A stretch of 64,000 bases of DNA, taken from contig OY804575.1 in the NCBI GenBank assembly GCA_963680875.1, positions 104,463,505-104,527,504 on the forward strand. Direction: 5' to 3'. Below are positions 1-10,600 of this stretch, piece after piece. A program made the translations under genes and the position numbers. This DNA is from Bathymodiolus brooksi (taxonomy: Eukaryota > Mollusca > Bivalvia > Mytilida > Modiolidae). A model generated the notes under the pieces. That model made no database searches. It saw only the letters and a list, made by a program, of their open reading frames with translations, and was not told the DNA's origin. The stretch's first letter is position 1. Every line of letters begins with the position of its first letter.

Positions 1-872
1 CCTGTCAAGGTCAGCATCTTTATAGCAAGTGTCTGATCATGACCCTGTCAAGCTCAACATCTTTATAACAAGTGTCTGATCATGACCCTGTCAAGGCCAA
101 CATCTTTATAGTAAGTGTCTGATCATGACCCTGCCAAGGCCAACATCTTTATAGCAAGTGTCTGATCATGACCCTGCCAAGGCCAACATCTTTATAGCAA
201 GTGTCTGACCATGACCCTGCCAAGGCCAACATCTTTATAGCAAGTGTCTGATCATGACCCTGTCAAGGCCAACATCTTTATAGCAAGTGTCTGATCATGA
301 CCCTGTCAAGGCCAACATCTTTATAACAAGTGTCTGATCATGACCCTGTCAAGGCCAACATCTTTATAGCAAGTGTCTGATCATGACCCTGCCAATGCCA
401 ACATCTTTATAGCAAGTGTCTGATCATGACCCTGCCAAGGCCAACATCTTTATAGTAAGTGTCTGATCATGACCCTGCCAAGGCCAACATCTTTATAGTA
501 AGTCTGATCATGATCCTGCCAAGGACAACATCTTTATAGCAAGTGTCTGATCATGACCCTGCCAAGGCCAACATCTTTATAGCAAGTGTCTGATCATGGC
601 CCTGTCAAGGCCAACATCTTTATAGCAAGTGTCTAATCATGACCCTGCCATGGTCAACATCTTTATAGCAAGTGTCTGATCATGACCCTGCCAAGGCCAA
701 CATCTTTATAGTAAGTCTGATCATGATCCTGCCAAGGACAACATCTTTATAGCAAGTGTCTGATCATGACCCTGCCAAGGACAACATCTTTATAGCAAGT
801 GTGATCATGACCCTGCCAAGGCCAACATCTTTATAGCAAGTGTCTAATCATGACCCTGCCAAGGTCAACATC
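1..872. repeat. 43-bp tandem array (minisatellite), left end cut by window
   Basis: About 20 head-to-tail copies of a 43-bp unit built around CATGACCCTGCCAAGGCCAA followed by CATCTTTATAGCAAGTGTCTGAT. Copies differ by a few substitutions (TGTC/TGCC, GGCC/GGAC/GGTC). Several carry short deletions that turn AAGTGTCTGAT into AAGTCTGAT or AAGTGTGAT. The array is cut by the window start and decays into unique sequence after about 872. No coding role is apparent. Confidence 0.95.
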
Positions 873-2308
873 TGTATTCCCCATTTTGAGGGTTTTGCTG
901 GCATATATTGTTTAAATGCAACTTTCCCTTTGAAAGGTATCATTGTTTCATCTACACTGACTTGCCTTTTTAAGACATACTGTTCCTTCATTTGTTCATT
1001 GAACATGTTCATTATTGTGTGGACTTTGTAAAGACAGTCGTGATATTTGACTCATCAACTTTTGAGACATGTTGATTTGGACCACTAAAATGTAGATATA
1101 TCATTATCTGTTTGAATCATTGTTTAAAAACCATTATCTTGAAAGGAAAAGGGTGGTCACCAGATATTCGTCTTCATCATTGTCCAATGTTTCTCAAGGA
1201 TCTGTACTAGCGGTCCATTTTGTCCTTCATCAATACACAAAAATGTATGATGATATTGGTGAAAAACACCTTTCCTTAACTAGGTCGCTTGCAGATGATA
1301 CATCCTTGTGTGATTGCCGGTAGATTTAAAATTGGTTATAAATCATGAACGAAATGAATTAGTGTTTGGTCTGTATGTCACTATGAGCAAAAAAAACAAG
1401 TTCTAAGCTAAGACTAGCCATTTTTTATAGCATTTGTCTTTTTTGACAGAAAATTGACGTTTATATATTGCTCAATATTACTGGAACCAAGAGTCTCTTA
1501 TATGCGAGCAAAGAGTAGCAACTACAGGAACTACAGTAGCATTAACTAATTTTTGACAGGAACCGATTTCGCCATCAGATAACGTACAACAAATAACGAT
1601 GTCATGTAAAAACGTACCTTAAATCTTCTATCTTTATAACGAGGTTATTTTCGTGAAAAGATGCGCGAGCTATAAATAATTGAACATTAATAATAAACTA
1701 CAGGTAAATGTATACGGTGCACTTTTTAGATATACACGTACAGTAGCCATATCTATTGGGCAAAATATTTTCCGTTCTTTTTATTTTGTATTCGGTATCT
1801 TGCAAAGCAAAAATTTGCAACTGCACCTAAAAAAAAGCTGAAAAAAAAAGAAACAAAATATCACGGTTACAGGAACCAACTGAATTAACGATTCGCACTG
1901 TCTTCTTCATACCGAAATTGACAGCGAAAGCATGTTAAGAACGACAATTTTCCCATTGTGAACTTTCCATTTATATGTAAAACATTACAGAGGTACCTGG
2001 ATATGGAGTATGTGTCTCTCAATTGGTCCAATATACCAGAGTTTGTGATTACTATCGTGATTTCCTTGAAGGCCTGCGATCTTATGGTGGGCCTTTGTAG
2101 ATCATTTTAGAACATTCTGCAGGATGTAGGATCAAAAGGCGCGACAATTCATGTTTACGTATACTATGTCTGTCTCATCCAACTAGTGTAAAGTATTGTA
2201 ATGACCCATAAATACACTTTATTTCTGCGAATATGTCGTCTCAAGGGTATACCGCGGACATATTTGTTAACAATGCGATGTCTTAGCATATGACTATCAT
2301 GAGACCAT
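873..2308. other. Non-coding stretch, nothing recognised
   Basis: AT-rich sequence with short open frames only. I see no domain, splice-consistent exon or clear repeat boundary. Confidence 0.5.
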
Positions 2309-2406
2309 CTTAAGACACATCTTTTGTCGTCCTAACTTTATGACAAATTTTAAGACGTGGCGTAACCATGTTTGATAAACAGACTTAGGACAAAGATGTG
2401 TCTTAA
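2309..2406. repeat. Imperfect inverted repeat (small palindromic element)
   Basis: The arm at 2309-2335 (CTTAAGACACATCTTTTGTC...) is complementary to 2384-2406 (TTAGGACAAAGATGTGTCTT AAG). The loop is about 48 bp and itself contains further TTAAGAC-type sequence. More partial copies of the same motif follow to about 2440. It looks like a decayed MITE; boundaries and target duplication are not clear. Confidence 0.5.
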
Positions 2407-2810
2407 GACATGGCTTAGTCCTAAGACACCTTCGTTAATCTGGTTCAATGAGCTTTGTCCAATGCATAGGACGTACCGGGGTCTTTTTGTGGACACCCCC
2501 TAGTTCTAATAATAAAACCCTAAATGCTCGCTTACTCGCAAGGGTTATAACGGGATGCCATTACACGTAATGGAGCAGCCGCCGAGATTTTTTGCGCTCG
2601 CTTACAGAGCTTCTGACGCCTGCATTTATCAATAATAAGACATAACCTTTCCTTTTGTCCATTATTATAACAAGTTTTTATCACCTACCAGTATTTTAGA
2701 ATGTAATTCCCACAAAATAAAAATCCATGTTTACATTTTGAATTTCGTCATTTCCGGCCTCACTATTTGGATGTCGATACCATATTTGGCGATTTAGGCG
2801 TGAATGTTTA

Positions 2811-2887
2811 CCAATCGTAACTACTCGGTCATTCTCGCTACCCTGCAAATAACAGGGTAGCGAGAATGGCCGAGTAGTTACGATTGG
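2811..2887. mobile_element. 77-bp hairpin element with 8-bp target duplication
   Basis: Arms of 35 bp (2811-2845 and 2853-2887) are complementary apart from one position and separated by 7 bp. The outer ends read CCAATCGTAACTACTCGG. The element is flanked on both sides by AATGTTTA (2803-2810 and 2888-2895), as expected for an 8-bp target-site duplication. It is an almost pure palindrome with no room for coding sequence, so it would be mobilised in trans, possibly by a hAT-type enzyme given the TSD length (inference). Confidence 0.75.
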
Positions 2888-2895
2888 AATGTTTA

Positions 2896-4358
2896 CATCA
2901 GCTTGTAGTAAGAAATACCATATTTAGAAAAGCTCCGCCTTCCGTAGTTTCCGGTTATGGAAAACGATCGATAAATTTGAACAAGGTTGTTGCTAACTTT
3001 GAAAAGCATATATTTCTCAGCCAAACCGATTTAACAAGGACTGGGATCATCAGTAATAGTTATAATGAAATGTTTGAAGCGTAAATATTGAGTTTCTATG
3101 TTTCAACTACAACTTTTTTTTTGCTCCATTGTGACGAATGGGACCGCGTTGTAGCTCTGCCGAGACACAAGTTTGTCACAGGAGCTACATTATTGCAGCT
3201 AGACACCCCCCACCAAGTATCACTGCCGAAATTCCATTCTAAATATACTCGGCCACGCCACGGATTTTCTTGTTGATACGAGTTCTGAGTCAAATAATAC
3301 ACCGATATCTTTCTCTTGTTTAACCTTGGAAATATTTTGTCCTAATATATATATTGTCATCGAAAAATAAGTGACACTTTTTGTCCAAGATTTGCTAACA
3401 TATTGGAAAGTTTATGAAACTTGTAAGCAGTTAATCTTCGGTTTAACCAGTTCAGTAATTTATTTTTCACTGAATACTTTTCATCATTCAGAATAAGTCA
3501 TGTTTCTAAAAAGACAAAAATCCCATATTTTGCAAATTTGCGACCGACAAATCTCTATAAATACTTTATTTTTACAAAAATGATATACATTTAAAATATA
3601 ATGTGCAGGGTTTGAAATAATTTTGTGTCGTATGTTTCGATCATTCCACCTTTTTCTCGGTGGACAAACGAACTTTGTAAATATAGTCACAGATGAAGTT
3701 ACTATATACAAAACGTATGAGTTTATTTGTTTTAACTCGACTTTGAACATTCTCTCTCGACTTTGTATTTTACACGATATACAATTTACAATTACACAAT
3801 ATAAAAATATGAAACCAAGATATTTTTTTTAGCATAGATACTGGACCACGTCGGAGATTTTTTTTTATAGGAAATGATGAAACTTGATATTTTAAATACG
3901 AACAACAAACGATGAACAATCATGAATAATTGTTGGTCATTGTTTCATTGTATCTATTTGTCTTTCTTCTTTAGATATACAGTACTCCTTCAAGACGTTG
4001 AAGATTACGTACTGTTGGATACCAAATAGAGTAGCACTAAAAGTCTGGAAACTTCTTTTTTTACCATTGGACATGAAACGAATAAATTTGATATCTTCGT
4101 GTTGGTTGATTTTTTTTTCAATTCTAACAACAAATTACTTACATAATATCTATAACAATAGTCACCAATGACTATTTAATTTTATCCGTCACGTGACTTC
4201 GTGAGTTTAGTTTTTTTTTTTTTTTACACTTACGAAAGATATTTAAAACCGAATGGAATCGGTCATATTTTCAGTTTTTGCTTAACATTGAAAATGCGTT
4301 TGTTTTGATTCGAACGGAAGGATAATAAGTAATTAAGGAAAGTGTAATAACACTAATA
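2896..4358. other. Non-coding stretch upstream of the FAM167-like gene
   Basis: AT-rich sequence without a supportable gene. The last few hundred bases should hold the promoter and 5' UTR of the plus-strand gene starting at 4359; no core promoter element stands out. Confidence 0.4.
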
Positions 4359-4619
4359 ATGTTAGATAGGAAAATGGAAAAAGAAAAATCGCTATTAGAC
4401 ATCGAGTCCGAATCAGAAAGTAGCGAAGAGGGTGAATATGAAGCTAATATAGAGTTTTCAAATGCCTGTAGACATTACTATCTGTCGAGATTGGAAGCTA
4501 CTGAATCATTTAAAAAAGACTTGAAGAAAGAACATTCAGAGAAAAAAAATACATCACCAAGGCAACGGAGGCGGCCCAACACTATAGACGATAAGATGGA
4601 AGAACTACGAACAGAAATG
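4359..4619 (+). CDS. FAM167: FAM167-like exon 1
   Basis: Encodes residues 1-87, starting MLDRKMEKEKSLLDIESE. There is a run of Ser/Glu, then YYLSRLEA, then a Lys/Arg-rich stretch, and it ends EELRTEM. The donor is GTAAGC at 4620-4625. Reading on past the donor meets a stop after three codons, which supports splicing here. Confidence 0.75.
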
Positions 4620-7600
4620 GTAAGCGATTAATGGTTAAAAAATATTTGACTGGGAAACTAAATTTTATTGTTTTGAATTAAACACGAAATTTGGTGTGCC
4701 GTCACGGAAGAAATTCTATCAGAAATAACTAACAAAGCTTTTATGTATTTAATATTAACAAAAAGGGGGGAGGTGAGTGAAAGGTTCGATTCCAATTTTG
4801 GTTTCTGGTAGATAACCATAACTCTTGAATTAAAAATTATGTTAATTTTTTATATGAAATTGATATTTTTTATTTGTTTATTCGTTTATAGTGACATTCA
4901 ACTTCGGAAAATTAAAACTAAAATATACAATTGCAAGGAACCCTTGCATTAAAGAATATGGCAAATTTGGATATGAAATGTATATTTTCATTTGTTTATT
5001 GTTTTCGTTTATAGGGACATTCAGCATAAATTTTTTTTTTTTAAATGTAGATTTACACTTGACATAAGTAAAGTTAGAATGTCCTATCTTAGACACACGT
5101 GTGAGTAACCTGTTCGTCTATTACGTTTAAAAATCATTTTTGACAGATTAGTTTATAACACGTAATTGTGTGTTAACCGATTTTTTTCCTATGTAACATT
5201 TATGTAATATAACAATAATGAGGTTATTATCCCGCCACTTTAGACACCATTATTCTGACCCAATTGTTCACCGTATTAGGATAATAGACAAATAGAACTT
5301 ATTATCGGATAAATGTAAAAAAAAAATGGAATTAAATTCTTTCATTGTCAGATTTTTTTTTAATTTGTAACGTTTTCGTGAGACATTTTTTCCCACCTTG
5401 TTTAAAAAATAAATTTGCAGATGGTATTTATTTTAAATTAGAGAAGTTTTCTTTCACCAGATGTGTCATTATTAATTTAAATGGTGATCCTTCTCTCATT
5501 AAGGTGTCTATTAACATGTGTTAACAAATTGTTATACATCTTACAACATTATATTGCCCATCTGCAGTTGTTTATTTAAATATATTTTATTTGCATGTAA
5601 AGTAGCATTTGAAACACGTCATTACAACATTAGTGAAGTCCTTTCCCTTTTACAAAAATATAAACAAAAAATGCAGTCATGATCACTAGATTTGAGAAAT
5701 AGAGACTTTAAATATGCATGTAAACATATAAAAACGCATTCTTTAGTGATAAATAATGACGCACCGTTGCAGTTTGACTTGCACCAATAGAAATTTCTTT
5801 GTAACACTTGAAAATAACTGACAATTTAACTGAATTTTGCATTTGGATACCTGAACCGGTACATTATATATTATTGTCTATTCATTTGTTTCCAACTATA
5901 CAAAGTAACAGGCGAGAAAAGGGATGTTGAAGACATATTTTTGACCGGGGGTGGGGTGATGATTTGCTCTTTCAAAAATCGTTTACTTTCTATAGTTAAA
6001 TATTGCAGTGGACTTAATATTGCATTTTGAAATAAAAAAAAAAGAAGAAGAAGAAGAAGAGACGATATAAATAGTCAATTTTTTCTTTAAAGAGGCATTA
6101 GCTACGATTTTGACCAAAAAATTATGTTTTGGAAATTGGTAAATAGCTTTAAAATGATGAAATAAAGGTAAATATTTCATATTAAACAGCTTATCGTACC
6201 ACTTTTCGCCTTTTGAGAACGGAAATTACCATCGATTTATTATTTCCTTGCAAGCAAATAATTTGACCTCGCTTTCTCCGTATGCAACTGACCTTACTAG
6301 TGACAGGTAAAAACGAATAATTAGTACTTTGTCGCTTATTAATTGCAAGCTTGCATGGTTCTTTGTCCGTAATTACCGCCGACTAAAAGCAGATTCATAG
6401 AAAATAAGAAATAAGTGCATTGTTGTACTAATTTAATGACGATTCGGCAAACTCCGCAAACAATGCCGATAATTAATAAGATGGCGTCCATTTCTTGATC
6501 GATCTCAAAACACGAGCAGTTGCACCTTTTTTCCCCGATGCGCGTACATTTCATAACTTTTATAAGTTACAGAAATACGTTTTATTAAGGCATCAATCAT
6601 ATCTGATAGTTTTTATGGGTAACAAAAAATTACGATTTTGGCAGTACTTTGTCGCTTATTAACTGCAAGCTTGCATGGTCCTTTAAATACTTTTGTTACG
6701 TCCACCCACATATATCTTTGTCATAGGCCTGTCATTAAAAATATAAATAAAAACACCGAATTCTAAGGAACATAAACCGTTAAGTTTACCGATAACAATT
6801 TTTAAAGAAATTTTGAAATTTAAACCCAAAATTATATACATTGTCAATAAGCACAAACAAGCACGGGCAAACAAAATATATTTCTTTTGTAATATTAAAG
6901 ACAATTAGTCTCTGTCTGGTCAAACTGTTGACAAAAACCACTTGACACATTCAGGCTAACTCAGTTTAAAACGTATAGTTAGTGTAAAACAATGATAATT
7001 GTAAATTGATATGACACAAAGACAAAACCTACATGAATTTAGTATTTTATTTTATTGAAGATATTGTGCTGTATAACTAATAGGTTTGAAATCTGTTGTA
7101 TAGCCTTTGTTCATTAAAATGTGTCAACAAATCTCCTGGGTTCAACCCAACAGCGTATTCCTTTTGTAAGAAAGGATGTGGATGAAAATGCATATGAGAG
7201 ACTATCCAACTTTACACTTAGACACAAATTAACGTAAAGGAACAACGCTTTCATTGCTGCTCTACATTTCAGTCACAGTAGGGTCTTCAATAAATGAGCA
7301 TTACTCGTACCTTAAATAAGGGTAATAACAAAATTACCGAACTCCGAACAATCTTACAAAGGGAAAGTCAAAACTCATAAGTACATGTATATAAACAGAC
7401 AAAATCAGTCAACAACCGGAAAACTGTGAAAACCGTAATGACCCTGACTTGGTACAGGCATTTCTAAAGAAATGGTGGGTTGAATCAGATTTTAAAGTGC
7501 CAAACCTCCCGCTTTCATTACGGCTCAAATGTCACTATAACAGTATTTATAACAATACTGGAACAAAATAGGTAAAATAGTTGTCAAAGCAGTACCAAAC

Positions 7601-10600
7601 CCAGTGAAGCAAATGTCAAAAACAATTTTACGTCACACATTGGTAAAAAAATATTTTTGACATTGTTGTTTACTTCCTTATCTTTATACATTTTCACTGT
7701 ATGAAAATGCATTGCTTATCATCGTCTCTGCAGAGACGGAATATATTTCAACAATATCTTGGTATCGGAATATAAACTTTTTAAGAGATCGAATAAGGCG
7801 AATCTTTTGATAGCCCTGGTCCAGTAGCCTGTTTCTCAGATGAAGATGACGTTTCAGGAAATCAGAATAATTGCTACTGGCCCTTGCATAACGAATCCAT
7901 TGCGAGATGTAAACACCATATGCAGGAGAAGCTGGTATATTGTTGTACATATTTGGAAAATGTATGATTTTAAAATTGAAGTCGTCCCGTTTATCATAAA
8001 TTTTAGTAATGAGTTGACCACTGTCGTCAAATTCGAGGTATAAGTCCAAAAATGATGCGGACGAAGCTGTATCTATGGTCTCTTTAACTTCCAGCTCTGG
8101 AGGATATATCAATGGAAGAAATTCTGCAAATCTAGAATTATTGATAGCTAAAACGTCATCAATATACCTATATGTGAAATTAAAGGCTCTAGCCTCATGA
8201 ATCTTCTTATCTTTTACAAGCTTTTGAAGAAACTCCGACTCATATGAGTATAAAAATAAATCGGCTAGAAGAGGGGCACAATTCGTACCCATTGGTATGC
8301 CGACGACCTGCTGAAACAGTGTCCTTCCAAAGGAGACAAATATGTTATCGATGAGGAACTCCAGCATACTGATCACTTGTTCCTCGGAGTAGCATGCTTT
8401 ACCTTTTTGAATTTTGTTTGAAAAATATGTGGAATTGTAGCCTAACACAACAAATTTTGAGCCATAGTTTCTATGACTGAAAGCTTTGTGAATTGTTTCT
8501 TTTAAGCGGGTTTTTAATTTGTCATGCGGTAGGGTGGTATATAGAGTTGAAAAATCAAAAGTTTTGATGGAGGATACCTGAGAGAAAGATCTTGATTTAA
8601 AATTATCCAAAAGATCTTTAGAGTTTTTCAAAATCCACATGTGATTTATGCCACTACGCCAGTAAACAGTTTCACAATATTTCTGTTGTCCCTCTTTTAC
8701 TACAGACTGAATCTTTGTCAGGTGAATAGACAATTCTTTCGTCGAACAAGTTGATGAGTGTGAAACTATCCCTAGTCTGCATTTGAGCGGGAAATCTTTG
8801 TCGTTTTGATGTTACTTGTGTACATAATTTTATTTCCCAGCTGCGAGGTTATCAAGAAGAAAACAAAACATGGGTGAAGTAATATTACAAATACTGTCAT
8901 CATTGTGGCTGACTTCACATTACCAATACATGTACAGATATAAAAAAAAATCAAAGGGCTCCCACCGGTCAATAGTAAGAAAACTAGATAATTTAATATA
9001 GCTTGAAGTGGACTGTATATAAAGTTTTAGAAAATAACCTGTTAGTTCCCCACCGTGTCAAACTCTTTTGGATTTCAATGTTTTCAATAACCACTCTAAT
9101 TTTTAAACAAAGTTGACATCAATATGGTACTCATTGTCGGTCACCCACAGCAGATCACGCTCCGATTATTCTCCACTGATCATCAGTCAGTGGAGAGTAA
9201 TCGGGGCGCTATCAGATATGGGTTACCGACGATGTATGGCACTCGACCTAAATTACTTAAGTACATCATTTATGGCGGTCACTCGCTGTTAATAAAACAG
9301 CACATATTTCAAAGTACTAAAAAGTTCGTTGCAATATAAAATAGATTTTAACTCTCCTGTCATAGTGGATCATGTGGATTAGCTTTCGCTCCATGCCTCG
9401 TTCGTCGTCACTGGGCCAATTTGAAAATAACTTTGGGAGGTGCAAAATATTATTATATTGTGGCACTACCACCTTTCATCGAAGACATAACGTTCATATT
9501 TTAAGCTATAATATTCAGAAATTATGTTGCACGATAACGAAATACTCAATATGCTGTGAAATACATGGTTTAGTCATTATTTGAAAATGGCTCAAAATGT
9601 AACAATACACACTCACACGCATAATGAAATATTTTACCTGCGGCTCCCCTTCCTCCAACACCCTCACCACGTGACAGCGATCGTATGGTAGTTTGATTTA
9701 GTTTACATATACATTAACCACCTTCCTCTAACACCCTCACCCCGTGACAGCGATCGTATGGTAGTTTGATTTAGTTTACATATACATTAACCACCTTCCT
9801 CTAACACCCTCACCTCGTGACAGCGATCGTATGGTAGTTTGATTTAGTTTACATATACATTAACCACCTTCCTCCAACACCCTCACCACGTGACAGCGAT
9901 CGTATGGTAGTTTGATTTAGTTTACATATACATTAACCACCTTCCTCCAACACCCTCACCACGTGACAGCGATCGTATGGTAGTTTGATTTAGTTTACAT
10001 ATACATTAACCACCTTCCTCCAACACCCTCACCACGTGACAGCGATCGTATGGTAGTTTGATTTAGTTTACATATACATTAACCACCTTCCTCCAACACC
10101 CTCACCCCGTGACAGCGATCGTATGGTAGTTTGATTTAGTTTACATATACATTAACCACCTTCCTCCAACACCCTCACCCCGTGACAGCGATCGTATGGT
10201 AGTTTGATTTAGTTTACATATACATTAACCACCTTCCTCCAACACCCTCACCACGTGACAGCGATCGTATGATAGTTTGATTTAGTTTACATATACATTA
10301 ACCACCTTCCTCCAACATCCTCACCCCGTGACAGCGATCGTATGGTAGTTTGATTTAGTTTACATATACATTAACCCCCTTCCTCCAACACCCTCACCCC
10401 GTGACAGCGATCGTATGGTAGTTTGATTTAGTTTACATATACATTAACCACCTTCCTCCAACACCCTCACCACGTGACAGCGATCGTATGGTAGTTTGAT
10501 TTAGTTTACATATACATTAACCACCTTCCTCCAACACCCTCACCACGTGACAGCGATCGTATGGTAGTTTGATTTAGTTTATATATACATTAACCACCTT

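Noticed and set aside
6040..6062. Regulatory purine tract
   Set aside because: A simple AAG/GAA microsatellite; no other support.
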